NCBI RefSeq assembly: GCF_003148845.1
Contig: NZ_QGHA01000001.1
Location: 372,001 to 436,000, forward strand
From: Mucilaginibacter oryzae
GTDB taxonomy: Bacteria > Bacteroidota > Bacteroidia > Sphingobacteriales > Sphingobacteriaceae
DNA: 64,000 nt
Reading direction: 5' to 3'
Part shown: positions 9,431 to 18,053 of the stretch, piece by piece
Numbering within the stretch: position 1 is the stretch's first letter
Layout: every line of letters starts with the position of its first letter
Notes under the pieces: model-generated
Told to the model about the DNA's origin: nothing
Seen by the model: the letters and a program-made list of their open reading frames with translations, nothing else
Database searches by the model: none
Translations under genes and position numbers: made by a program

Positions 9431-9871
9431 ATGAATGATTTTAGGACTTCATTTACCGTTACCCAAACACCGCAAGAGGTGTTTAACGCTGTAACAAACG
9501 TTCGCGGCTGGTGGTGGGAAGGATTGGAAGGAGAATCGAAACAGCCGGGTGATGAATTTACTTACCGCCACAAAGATATCCACTACAGCCGGCACCGGCT
9601 AACGGAAGTTATTCCGGTTAAAAAGATTGTTTGGTTAACCACCGACGGCAGCATTAATTTTGTTGACGACAAAACCGAATGGACGGGCACCAGTATGGTA
9701 TTTGATATTGAAGCGCATAACGGCCAGACAACACTTTACTTCACCCACATAGGTTTAACGCCCAACCTGGCCTGTTACGGTGCCTGCAAAGGAGGCTGGA
9801 CCTACTACCTGCAAAGTTTGCATAACCTGATAATTACGGGAAAAGGCCACCCGGACCCATTGATGGACTAA
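9431..9871 (+). CDS. SRPBCC (START-like) domain protein
   Basis: A 146-residue cytosolic protein with the AHSA1-like fold: FRTSFTVTQTPQEVFNAVTNVRGWWW at the start, the PGDEFTYRH sheet, TEVIPVKKIVWL, and a C-terminal helix ending in LQSLHNLIITGKG. Proteins of this class bind hydrophobic ligands or act as Hsp90 co-factors. The gene lies 4 bp downstream of the DinB-like gene and so shares its promoter and presumably its GlxA-type regulator. Specific function unknown. Confidence 0.85.
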   Translation: MNDFRTSFTVTQTPQEVFNAVTNVRGWWWEGLEGESKQPGDEFTYRHKDIHYSRHRLTEVIPVKKIVWLTTDGSINFVDDKTEWTGTSMVFDIEAHNGQTTLYFTHIGLTPNLACYGACKGGWTYYLQSLHNLIITGKGHPDPLMD

Positions 9872-9889
9872 AACAACCGTATAAAAACA

Positions 9890-10264
9890 TTACGCCTCAA
9901 ATAATGCCCTGCTCATGGGCGTTATTTTACCTATGCGGTTATCCTTTGCCGACACCAATTCACAGAGTTGGATAGCTGCGTTTTCAAAATCGTCGTTTTT
10001 ATCGCTAAGCAGTAGCCAGGCCGTATCAAAACCTTCTTCCAGCTTAAAATCAGTCAGCGCCCTAACCTGTGTTTTCAGGCTATTATGATGCTCTCTTTGG
10101 GTAGATATCCAAATTCCGTTATGTTGAGGGTTTTTAGCCGTTTGCCTGAAAATGAAAACCAACTTTCTATCAAAATAAATATTAAACATACCGATAGCCG
10201 GTTTAATGATAATAGTAGCGGGAAGGTAATGAAGCAGAAAACTGAAAGGTACCGGCTTTTTCAT
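9890..10264 (-). CDS. Hypothetical protein, 124 residues
   Basis: A short leftward gene starting at the ATG at 10262-10264 and ending in TAA at 9890. It has no signal peptide. The middle (AIGMFNIYFDRKLVFIFRQTAKNP) is sheet-like and the last 60 residues are helical (EEGFDTAWLLLSDKNDDFENAAIQLCELV). There is a weak overall resemblance to small TfoX/YjbR-like alpha-beta proteins, but I would not assign a family. It is convergent with the SRPBCC gene (18 bp between them) and separated by 60 bp from the PNPT gene. Confidence 0.6.
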   Translation of the reverse strand: MKKPVPFSFLLHYLPATIIIKPAIGMFNIYFDRKLVFIFRQTAKNPQHNGIWISTQREHHNSLKTQVRALTDFKLEEGFDTAWLLLSDKNDDFENAAIQLCELVSAKDNRIGKITPMSRALFEA

Positions 10265-10324
10265 TGTTCGCCTGGATTTTCCGGTTAAAAGGCTATAAAA
10301 AGCTGTTAATCAATTAAATATAGT

Positions 10325-11428
10325 TTAAATTTTTGATTTATAAAAAGCATAACCAGAGGCGCCTTTTCGGCGCAGGAAAAACAGGATGAGCCGGTTTGCA
10401 GCCAAAAAGCCGCCTATAATTAAAAGGATCAGCAACGTATTACCGATGTTACCAAACAAAAACACAATGCCTATCATCATTAAATTGATAACCGAAAGCA
10501 ACAATGTAGCCTGTACGTGGGTAAGACCTAATGATAATAACAGGTGATGAATATGGTTCCGGTCGGCATCAAAAGGCGATCTCCCTTTGCTGATCCTGAG
10601 TACAAACACCCTCAGGGTATCAAAAATAGGTCCCGACAATATGGCTAAGGTCAGTGCCGGCCCGCATGAATGCAATAGCGGCTCAACGCTGTTGTTGCGG
10701 CTGATTTCCATAAACCTGATAGCCATTACCGCCGACAATAAACCGATAAGCAGCGCGCCGGTATCGCCCATAAATATCTTGGCGGGGGTGATGTTATATC
10801 TTAAAAAACCAACTGTAGCGCCAACCATAGCGAGTGATATAGCAGCAAGTTCATACTCGCCCATGTAAATGAACAATGCAGCGAAAGTGCTGTTGACAAT
10901 GATACCGGTGGTAGCAGCCAAACCGTCGATGCCGTCAATGAGGTTAAACGCGTTAATGATGAGCATAATACCCAGTATGGATAATATTACGCTTGGGGCA
11001 TAGGGCAAAGCTGAAATATTAAAGATGCCATACATGCTTGTTATCCGGATATCGCCCGGAATTACCAGGATAGCGGCAACAACAAACTGAATAAGGAATT
11101 TAGTACTTGAATTAACCCCGGAAAGATCATCCTTTAGGCCCATGGCAAACAACATAATACAAGCCGTAAGCAGGTAACTTAAAGGTAACGACTTATCAAT
11201 AACACTGAACAACATGGCCGTGATGGTAAAACTCACAAAAATGGCCACTCCCCCCAACCTTGGTATTCCATGATCATGCTGCTTACGGAAATGACCAACA
11301 TCATCATATAAATGGCGAGCCCGGGCAACGTGCAATATAGAAGGGATGCATAGTAATGTAATGAAGATTGAAAAAACAACAATCAATACATTATACACCA
11401 AATGAGAAGAGCGTAAAAGTTCAAGCAT
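10325..11428 (-). CDS. WecA/TagO-like undecaprenyl-phosphate sugar-1-phosphate transferase
   Basis: Polytopic inner-membrane enzyme (367 residues, about 10-11 membrane segments) of the polyprenyl-phosphate N-acetylhexosamine-1-phosphate transferase family. It starts glycan assembly by moving a HexNAc-1-phosphate from a UDP sugar to undecaprenyl phosphate. Motifs in order: HGIPRLGGVAIF, Asp-Asp in GLKDDLSG, NLIDGIDGLA, FMGDTGALLIG and the nucleotide-binding HIHHLLL loop. The HIHH form fits WecA/TagO rather than MraY. It lies downstream of a GT2 gene on the same strand and beside the divergent wza gene, so it is the likely initiating enzyme of the exopolysaccharide. The exact HexNAc is not readable. 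Confidence 0.93.
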   Translation of the reverse strand: MLELLRSSHLVYNVLIVVFSIFITLLCIPSILHVARARHLYDDVGHFRKQHDHGIPRLGGVAIFVSFTITAMLFSVIDKSLPLSYLLTACIMLFAMGLKDDLSGVNSSTKFLIQFVVAAILVIPGDIRITSMYGIFNISALPYAPSVILSILGIMLIINAFNLIDGIDGLAATTGIIVNSTFAALFIYMGEYELAAISLAMVGATVGFLRYNITPAKIFMGDTGALLIGLLSAVMAIRFMEISRNNSVEPLLHSCGPALTLAILSGPIFDTLRVFVLRISKGRSPFDADRNHIHHLLLSLGLTHVQATLLLSVINLMMIGIVFLFGNIGNTLLILLIIGGFLAANRLILFFLRRKGASGYAFYKSKI

Positions 11429-11505
11429 ATGCTATTAAAATATTTATAATAATCAGCTTACTCATCTTACCTTTTATATGGCATTTAGTCAACTCTAACC
11501 TGTAA

Positions 11506-12243
11506 TTAAAAAAACTGAAAGATTTTTCGCAGCGGCTTTAACGTGAGGGCAAACAAGGGATACCCGACTCCGTTTGTCTTCATAGCCTTAAAATCATGTG
11601 ACCAGGCCTTAAAGCGGTTTATAATATTCTTGTTACTTACCCCACCAACCTGCATCTTAACCATTACCGTATTTAAATAATGGCTTTTTATATGATACTT
11701 ATGCATAAATCTTACCATCAATTCATAATCGCCCGCCGAACCGTATTCAAGTCGATAAAAACCCAGTTTTTCAAACAGGTACCGCCTGCAATAAAAAGTG
11801 GGGTGAGGGGGCATAAATCCCCAATTAAAGGAATTTTTTCCACACTCCGCGCTTTGCCACTTACGTATAACCTTACCGGCCGGATTTACATAATGAAGGT
11901 TTCCATATACAATTTCGGTTTCATGAGCTAAAAAAGCGGCTGCTACAGATGATAAAACATCCTCATTTACAAAAAAATCATCTGCATTGAGCGTTCCAAC
12001 AATTTCGCCGGAAGCAAGGGCTATACCTTTATTCATGGCATCATATATGCCTTTATCCGGTTCGGATATGAAAATATGGATGTGGGGGCGATATTGATCT
12101 ATTACCTGGAGGGTGCCATCGGTTGATCCTCCGTCGATGATGATATATTCAATATCGGGATAATTTTGCCCGATTACCGATTCGATACATTTGCTTATGG
12201 TATCACGGGCATTGTAAACAACAGTGATGAGTGAGATTTTCAA
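11506..12243 (-). CDS. GT2 family glycosyltransferase
   Basis: A 245-residue GT-A fold glycosyltransferase: MKISLITVVYNARDTISKCI start, nucleotide-binding IIIDGGSTDGT (about 34-44), the stretch ISEPDKGIYDAMNKGIALASG, and the metal-binding TLNADDFF (about 85-90). It is of the WcaA/WcaE-like type found in colanic-acid-style clusters. It shares the ISEPDKGIYDAMNKGI segment with the GT2 at 35225-36091, so the two are close paralogues. It is transcribed leftward, 77 bp ahead of the PNPT gene, and likely adds an early sugar to the lipid-linked intermediate. Confidence 0.92.
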   Translation of the reverse strand: MKISLITVVYNARDTISKCIESVIGQNYPDIEYIIIDGGSTDGTLQVIDQYRPHIHIFISEPDKGIYDAMNKGIALASGEIVGTLNADDFFVNEDVLSSVAAAFLAHETEIVYGNLHYVNPAGKVIRKWQSAECGKNSFNWGFMPPHPTFYCRRYLFEKLGFYRLEYGSAGDYELMVRFMHKYHIKSHYLNTVMVKMQVGGVSNKNIINRFKAWSHDFKAMKTNGVGYPLFALTLKPLRKIFQFF

Positions 12244-12291
12244 CCTGATAACTTTGAGAAAAATACACGGTATTCAAAGCCGCAAATTATG

Positions 12292-12299
12292 TATTTTTG
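12292..12299 (+). promoter_or_regulatory. Possible -7 promoter element for wza
   Basis: TATTTTTG fits TAnnTTTG and lies about 50 bp before the wza ATG in the divergent gap 12244-12349. No good -33 TTG was found at the expected distance, so support is partial. Confidence 0.35.
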
Positions 12300-12349
12300 G
12301 TTTTGCAGCCTAATTATATTAAATATTAAAGAGACTTTTACAGCTTTAC

Positions 12350-13144
12350 ATGCGCAATTATAAACCTGACTTTTTCCTTATTATCAGCGTGTTTTTTATA
12401 TTAACATCCTGTTCAAGCAAGCCATACCAATATCTTTTTGAACAGAAAATGCCTGTTACTGATACTGCTTCAAAAAACACCGGCGCGGCAACGGTGAGCT
12501 ACCGGATTAAACCCCAGGATATCCTGCAAATCAAGAACCTGCAAAATGTAAAGTATATTGTTGATGAAACTCCGGGTAGCGCAACGGGAACAACCGCGGG
12601 CGGGGGCGCCGCCAATACCCCCGGTCAAACCTTCCAGGTTGATGATGACGGAACGGTGGCTTTGCCTGTGATTGGGCACGTAAAGGTTGCGGGGCTTACC
12701 AGGTCTGAAGCGGCTAAGCAAATTGAAGATCTTTACCGTAAGAGTTTGCTCAAAGACCCTATAATCCAGTTAAAAATAGTTAACCTTAAAGTTACGCTGC
12801 TTGGTGAAGTAAAGGGACAGGGAAATTATGCGCTGACGAAAGACAGAACTACTTTGGTTGAAATGATAGGTGAAGCCGGTGGCCTTACAGAAAAAGCCAA
12901 CGAATCAAATATAAAAATCATTCGCGGAGACCAGCTCAACCCGCAGGTAACCGAGATTAACCTGCGCGATCTTCAATCGATCAACGATCCGAGAGCTATT
13001 CTTCAAAATGGCGATGTTATTTATATAGCGCAAAACAAGCGGGCCGTACGTAATGACAAACTACAAAACCTGTCGGTATTAGCTCAACCTGTGTTACTGT
13101 TACTGAATACAGCATTAATTATTTTCACGCTTTCGCATAGGTAA
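12350..13144 (+). CDS. wza: Wza-like polysaccharide export lipoprotein
   Basis: Outer-membrane polysaccharide export protein of 264 residues. The signal peptide ends in lipobox LTSC (Cys21). It is followed by a Poly_export domain (YRIKPQDILQIKNLQN, VDDDGTVALPVIGHVKVAGLTRSEAAKQIEDLY) with an unusual Gly/Thr/Ala-rich insertion at about 78-90, then an SLBB domain (VTLLGEVKGQGNYALTKDRTTLVEMIGEAGGL). A C-terminal hydrophobic helix (LAQPVLLLLNTALIIFTL) acts as the membrane anchor. It opens the rightward locus and its stop codon abuts the wzc start, so the two are translated together as the export channel and its kinase partner. Confidence 0.95.
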   Translation: MRNYKPDFFLIISVFFILTSCSSKPYQYLFEQKMPVTDTASKNTGAATVSYRIKPQDILQIKNLQNVKYIVDETPGSATGTTAGGGAANTPGQTFQVDDDGTVALPVIGHVKVAGLTRSEAAKQIEDLYRKSLLKDPIIQLKIVNLKVTLLGEVKGQGNYALTKDRTTLVEMIGEAGGLTEKANESNIKIIRGDQLNPQVTEINLRDLQSINDPRAILQNGDVIYIAQNKRAVRNDKLQNLSVLAQPVLLLLNTALIIFTLSHR

Positions 13145-15565
13145 ATGGAAGAGTTAGAGAAAGTTCAAAGAAAGCTTCCCAACCAGGAAATCGATTATTT
13201 TAAAATCGGTAAAATACTGCTTAGCCGCTGGTATTGGATTGCCTTATCGGTAATTATCGCCTCGGCCATATCCTATACCTACCTGTGGTACACGCCTAAA
13301 ACTTATGCTACATCCGGCACGCTGAAAATAGAAGAGAAAAAATCAGAAATTTCAGATCTGATCACCGTAATGACCACACCCGAGCGCGGCCCTTCAAAAA
13401 TACAAAGCATTACATCGGTATTAACCAGCCGTAAACTTATTTTGACGGCTATAAAAGACCTCGACTACCGCATCAGCTTTTATTTATCAGGCCGGGTGCG
13501 TACTACAGAAAGTTACCCTCAAAAACCGCTGGATATTAACCTCGTAAAGTTTGACAGCCTCAATTTTTTTCACAGTATTATCACCTTTAAGCCAATTAAC
13601 CGGCAAACGTTTAACCTCAGCTACAAATTAAACGGGAAAGACATTCAAACCAACTGTAATTACGACAAGCTGATTTTTATCGGCAATACCGGTTTCAGGA
13701 TTAAATACCCGGGCGCTATACCTTCAACAACCATTTATCAGTTCAGATTCAACATTCCCGAAGATTTTATTGGCAGGGTTCAGGGTGGTCTTTACGCGGG
13801 CGAAACAGCAAAAAACTCGAACATTATAGCCATCCAGGAAACTGATTCAAACCCGCAGTTTGCCGCCGACGTGCTGAATGCCATCATGAACGAATATGTG
13901 ATATTTGACCGAAACCAAAAAGCGCAGTCGGCATCACAAATGATCGACTTTATCGACAGGCAGCTGGAATACCTTTCAAGCGAAGTAAAAGGATCAGAAA
14001 ATTCGATTGAAAAATATAAGAAGAAATCAAAGATCCTCGATGTAACTACAGCTTCTACAACTTCCATCACCAAGGCCGCCGAAGTTGAATCGAATAAATC
14101 GTTATTAAAAATACAGCTTATAGCGCTCGATCAGCTTATTGACCAGATCAATAAAGAAAAGAATAACGTAACGCTAAACTTTAATGTGGGCGGCACCAAC
14201 ATGCCATCTATCGAAGCCCTGGTGAGCCGTTTAGACAACCTGATCTCCGAAAGATCAAGCCTGCTGGCTACGTATAATGCAGATTCGCAGCCGATTCAAA
14301 ACATCAATCAAAGCATCTTACAAATAAAAACTTCCGCGCTTAATAACATCAGGCAAATTAAAGCGGGCATCGAAAAAAACATACAATATCTTGATAGCCA
14401 GCTGGGGCAAATCAACTCAACCATAGCGGCCCTGCCTTCGGCCCAACGGGATATGGTGAGCCTGCAACGTGATTTTGAAATTAACGATAAAGTTTACTCC
14501 TTCCTTTCCGAAAAAAAACTCGAAGCACAAATCAGCAGGGCCGGGATATTGCCTGGCGCAACCATTATTGAACTTGCCCAGCCCAATTTTAACCCGGTGT
14601 CGCCCAATGAGCATAGCATTCATCGCACGGCAATTATTTTAGGTTTGGCAATAGGTTTAGGCATGATCGTGGTGATCAGGGTGCTTAACCCCTATATCTA
14701 TGATAAGGAAACTATAGAAAGCCTCACGCCTATCCCGATATTGGGAGTGATCAGAAAATTCCCCGACGAAGTTGACGAGAATAATAAACAGGCGCTGGCG
14801 GTGAGCAAGCCAAAATCTATTTTTGCCGAATCGGTACGCGCGGTACGTACCAATCTTAGCTTCCTCGCTTCCGAAAAAGCCAATAAAGTGATCTGTATTA
14901 CATCAGAGGTAGCCGGCGAGGGGAAATCATTTGTGGCGGTAAACCTGTCGAGCACGCTCTCACTGATCGATAAAAAAGTAATATTGATTGCCGCCGATTT
15001 AAGACGGTCGCGCCTTCACAAAACATTCCAGGTGCCTAATGATACAGGTTTAACAAACTATCTTGCGCACCAGGCCGAAATCAGCGAAATCATCTTACAT
15101 TCAGATAATCAGCCAAATCTTGATTTTATAGTTTCGGGACCGGTGCCCCCTAACCCATCTGAGCTATTGCACAGTAAAAGGATGTACACCTTGGTTGAAG
15201 AGCTGAAAAAGAAATACGATGTAATTATGATAGATACAGCCCCTATTGGATTGGTATCTGACGCCATACCGCTGATCAGGATGAGCGATATCAATGTTTT
15301 TGTTATCCGCTCGGGTAAATCCAAATTTTACGCGGCTACCGTACCGCAACGTATTTCGCAGGAATATCAGCTTGACAATACCGTAATAGTTTTAAATGCT
15401 TTTGAGGAAGACTTACTGCACTCCAGGTATTACACCACCAAGTTTACCGGCGAATACACGGGGTCGCGGTATTACTATTATTCGGATTACAGCGGTTACG
15501 AAGGTTCCGGCTATTACCTTGATGATGAAAAGAAAAAGTGGTGGAACCCCAAACGGTGGTTTTAA
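13145..15565 (+). CDS. wzc: Wzc-like chain-length determinant and BY-type tyrosine kinase
   Basis: An 806-residue inner-membrane co-polymerase. It has a first membrane helix near residues 30-50, a large periplasmic domain with coiled coils (about 250-430), a second helix near 490-510 (AIILGLAIGLGMIVVIRVL), then a cytosolic BY-kinase. Kinase motifs: Walker A EVAGEGKSF (about 587), Walker A' VILIAADLRRSR (about 611), Walker B DVIMIDTAP (about 691). The tail after residue 760 carries 11 tyrosines in about 50 residues, the expected autophosphorylation cluster. It works with Wza to control polymer length and export. All key motifs are intact. Confidence 0.96.
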   Translation: MEELEKVQRKLPNQEIDYFKIGKILLSRWYWIALSVIIASAISYTYLWYTPKTYATSGTLKIEEKKSEISDLITVMTTPERGPSKIQSITSVLTSRKLILTAIKDLDYRISFYLSGRVRTTESYPQKPLDINLVKFDSLNFFHSIITFKPINRQTFNLSYKLNGKDIQTNCNYDKLIFIGNTGFRIKYPGAIPSTTIYQFRFNIPEDFIGRVQGGLYAGETAKNSNIIAIQETDSNPQFAADVLNAIMNEYVIFDRNQKAQSASQMIDFIDRQLEYLSSEVKGSENSIEKYKKKSKILDVTTASTTSITKAAEVESNKSLLKIQLIALDQLIDQINKEKNNVTLNFNVGGTNMPSIEALVSRLDNLISERSSLLATYNADSQPIQNINQSILQIKTSALNNIRQIKAGIEKNIQYLDSQLGQINSTIAALPSAQRDMVSLQRDFEINDKVYSFLSEKKLEAQISRAGILPGATIIELAQPNFNPVSPNEHSIHRTAIILGLAIGLGMIVVIRVLNPYIYDKETIESLTPIPILGVIRKFPDEVDENNKQALAVSKPKSIFAESVRAVRTNLSFLASEKANKVICITSEVAGEGKSFVAVNLSSTLSLIDKKVILIAADLRRSRLHKTFQVPNDTGLTNYLAHQAEISEIILHSDNQPNLDFIVSGPVPPNPSELLHSKRMYTLVEELKKKYDVIMIDTAPIGLVSDAIPLIRMSDINVFVIRSGKSKFYAATVPQRISQEYQLDNTVIVLNAFEEDLLHSRYYTTKFTGEYTGSRYYYYSDYSGYEGSGYYLDDEKKKWWNPKRWF

Positions 15566-15607
15566 TAAGCGGGTTAATTAACAATTGTTTTTTGTATAAA
15601 ACTGAGC

Positions 15608-16105
15608 ATGGCAGTAAACAAATGGTATCCGGTTTACACCAACCCCAGGGCCGAAAAAAAGGCGTATGAAGCCTTATTAAACAAAGGTATTAAAGTTTAT
15701 TTGCCGCTGCGGCGGCAACTTAAGCAATGGGCCGACCGCAAAAAATGGGTTGAAGAGCCACTTATAAAGTCGTATCTGTTTGTAAACATTACTGAATTTG
15801 AGCAGGCAGAAGTATTGATGACCAAAGGAATTGCAAGGTTTCTTTATTTCTCGGGTAAGCCGGCTGCCATGCCCGACAAACAGATTGAAGAACTCCAATT
15901 GCTGATGGCAAGCCCTTACGAGCTTGAAATAACAGAAGAAGACCTGCAGCCGGGCGAAAAAATAATTATCAGGGCCGGCGCCCTGAAAGGGATGACGGGC
16001 GAGGTGGTATCGCGCAAATCGCAAAAGCAGTTGATTTTGCGGCTTGAAAACATAGGCTACTCAATTATTGTGCACGTTGCGGCATCGCTTATTGAGCGTT
16101 TTTAA
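15608..16105 (+). CDS. UpxY/RfaH-like NusG paralogue (transcription antiterminator)
   Basis: A 165-residue specialised NusG homologue. The NGN domain occupies about residues 1-95 (KWYPVYTNPRAEKKAYEALLNKGIKVYLP, then EEPLIKSYLFVNI) and the KOW domain the last 55 (LQPGEKIIIRAGALKGMTGEVV). In Bacteroidota such proteins (UpxY class) let RNA polymerase read through long capsule operons, acting on the leader of their own locus. Here it is third in the cluster, 42 bp after wzc, and is directly followed by a 160-bp gap with three hairpins. That arrangement suggests it governs entry into the 34-kb downstream part. Confidence 0.9.
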   Translation: MAVNKWYPVYTNPRAEKKAYEALLNKGIKVYLPLRRQLKQWADRKKWVEEPLIKSYLFVNITEFEQAEVLMTKGIARFLYFSGKPAAMPDKQIEELQLLMASPYELEITEEDLQPGEKIIIRAGALKGMTGEVVSRKSQKQLILRLENIGYSIIVHVAASLIERF

Positions 16106-16121
16106 AACGGGAAAATTGTTT

Positions 16122-16236
16122 GGGCCTGTAAATTATATTTATTATTTACGCCCACTCACAGATAAGTAAAACGGTTTATGCCCTTACAGCATAAACATTT
16201 AATAAATAATAAGTTACAAAAAAGCGCTGTAACTTA
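16122..16236 (+). promoter_or_regulatory. Three tandem RNA hairpins between the antiterminator gene and the long operon
   Basis: Three stem-loops follow one another in the 160-bp gap. Hairpin 1, 16122-16153: GTAAAT/ATTTAC stem extended by GGGC/GCCC with a 2-nt bulge, 10-nt loop. Hairpin 2, 16174-16196: perfect 8-bp stem GTTTATGC/GCATAAAC, 7-nt loop. Hairpin 3, 16210-16236: perfect 9-bp stem TAAGTTACA/TGTAACTTA, 9-nt loop. None is followed by a T-run, so they are not ordinary intrinsic terminators. Their place right after a NusG-paralogue gene suggests pause or recruitment signals. Confidence 0.6.
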
Positions 16237-16265
16237 CGGGGCGAAGCTGTGAAAAATAACCAACG

Positions 16266-18053
16266 ATGTGCCGCATAGCAGGAATTGTTTCGGGCCGGTT
16301 GCCAATTGGCGAGATCAGGGATAAAGTAAACCAGATGTGCCGGGCGCAACAACATGGGGGGCCGGACGGCGATGGTGTTTTCTATGATGAAAACGTGGGG
16401 CTGGCCTTTGGTCACCGGCGCTTATCCATCATCGATTTAAGCAGCAACGGTAGCCAACCCATGGCCGATCACCATCAAAAAGCCCGGATCACTTTTAATG
16501 GTGAGATTTATAACTATCCCGACCTGAAAATTGAACTTTTACAATCAGGCGCTAAGTTTAAATCAGATTCTGATACTGAAGTTATTTTGCAGGCCTACGT
16601 ATATTGGGGTACCGCGGCTTTTTCAAAATTGAAAGGCATGTTTGCCTTCGCCTTGTATGATATTGAAAAAAACGTAACTTACCTTGTGCGCGATACCGCG
16701 GGGATAAAGCCTTTGTATTACGCTACGGCAAATCAAACGCTTGTTTTTGCTTCGGAGGTACGGGCATTTAAAGCAGCGGGCCTCCATACCGAAAATGATG
16801 GCGAATGGCAGATCAGGTTATTGGCATTCGGTAATATACCGGAACCCTATACAACGCTGAAAAACGTGTTCAGCTTACCTAAGGGACACTTTTTAAGCTG
16901 GGATAATAAAACTGCCGGTTATACATTAAATTCATATTGCGCCGATGAGCCGTTAAACACAGTTATGCATACTGAAGAGGCCCGGCAACTGATTAATTTT
17001 ACACTTAACAAAAGCGTAAAAAGGCAACTGGTAGCCGATGCGCCTATCGGCGTATTTTTAAGCGGCGGTATTGATTCAAGCCTGATTGCGTTACTGGCCA
17101 ATCAATATAAAAAAGAGCAGCTTAAAACCATTTCGATATTTTTTGATGAAAAAAGTTACGACGAACGCGCGTACCAGCAAATCATCTGCGGTAAAATAAA
17201 CGGCCAAAATTTCTCGCACCTGGTAAAACAAGGTGATTTTGAAAACGCCTTCCCGCAAGTTATGAAGGCCATGGATATGCCTACCACCGATGGTATTAAC
17301 AGTTGGTTTATAAGCAAATATGCTCATGAAAACGGTTTAAAAGCAGTATTATCGGGCATAGGCGCGGATGAGCTTTTTGGCGGTTACCCCTCGTTTAAAA
17401 GGATAAAATACCTTGGTTATTTACGTAAGTTACCTGGCAGGTTACTCCGCTCGCTAAGTTTCCTTGCCCCGGGTAACTATAAAAGATTAAGCCTGCTGGG
17501 CATTGACCATCCTGTAGCCGCCTATTTGGTGCTAAGGGGCTTGTTTTTACCTGAAGATATTGCCGCTATACTTGACACAGATACCAAACATATAAAAGAG
17601 GTACTGTTCAGCTCGTTTGGCGATGCGGTACCGGATACTTATGATAACGAGCACGCCTCCTGGTTTGAAACCGAGTTGTACATGCAAAACCAATTGCTTC
17701 GCGATACGGATGTAATGAGCATGAGCCACGGACTGGAAGTGCGGGTTCCATTTTTGGATGAAGATTTTACCAGGGCGGCTAAATCTGTTGCCCCTTCAAT
17801 AAGGTTTAACGCCCAACAACCCAAAAAACTATTAATAGATAGTTTTAGCAGCCTGCTTCCCACCGAAATATGGAGCAGGCCTAAAATGGGGTTCACATTT
17901 CCGTTACAAAACTGGATGACGGAGCTTGACCAAATGAGCGACATCAATAGCTTTAAAGGAAAAAAGGCCCGGGAAATCATTACGAAATTTAAAAACAACA
18001 ACCTGCACTGGTCAAAAGCATTTGCTTTGTACCAGGTACAAAACCATGGCTAA
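16266..18053 (+). CDS. asnB: Asparagine-synthase-like glutamine amidotransferase
   Basis: A 595-residue class II amidotransferase/AsnB homologue. Met1 is followed by the catalytic Cys2 (MCRIAGIVSG). The glutaminase domain shows GHRRLSIIDLS and FNGEIYNY, and the synthetase domain starts around 230 with the ATP-binding SGGIDSS loop (266-272) and GIGADELFGGY. It may make free asparagine, but genes of this type inside surface-polysaccharide clusters are thought to amidate uronic-acid carboxyls (as proposed for WbpS in Pseudomonas O-antigen). It is the first gene after the hairpin array. The next gene begins 8 bp before its stop codon. Confidence 0.9.
   Translation: MCRIAGIVSGRLPIGEIRDKVNQMCRAQQHGGPDGDGVFYDENVGLAFGHRRLSIIDLSSNGSQPMADHHQKARITFNGEIYNYPDLKIELLQSGAKFKSDSDTEVILQAYVYWGTAAFSKLKGMFAFALYDIEKNVTYLVRDTAGIKPLYYATANQTLVFASEVRAFKAAGLHTENDGEWQIRLLAFGNIPEPYTTLKNVFSLPKGHFLSWDNKTAGYTLNSYCADEPLNTVMHTEEARQLINFTLNKSVKRQLVADAPIGVFLSGGIDSSLIALLANQYKKEQLKTISIFFDEKSYDERAYQQIICGKINGQNFSHLVKQGDFENAFPQVMKAMDMPTTDGINSWFISKYAHENGLKAVLSGIGADELFGGYPSFKRIKYLGYLRKLPGRLLRSLSFLAPGNYKRLSLLGIDHPVAAYLVLRGLFLPEDIAAILDTDTKHIKEVLFSSFGDAVPDTYDNEHASWFETELYMQNQLLRDTDVMSMSHGLEVRVPFLDEDFTRAAKSVAPSIRFNAQQPKKLLIDSFSSLLPTEIWSRPKMGFTFPLQNWMTELDQMSDINSFKGKKAREIITKFKNNNLHWSKAFALYQVQNHG

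Noticed and set aside
16174..16236. Intrinsic terminators after the UpxY-like gene
   Set aside because: Neither perfect hairpin is followed by a T-run, and the stems are AT-rich; pause or recruitment elements seem likelier than simple terminators.
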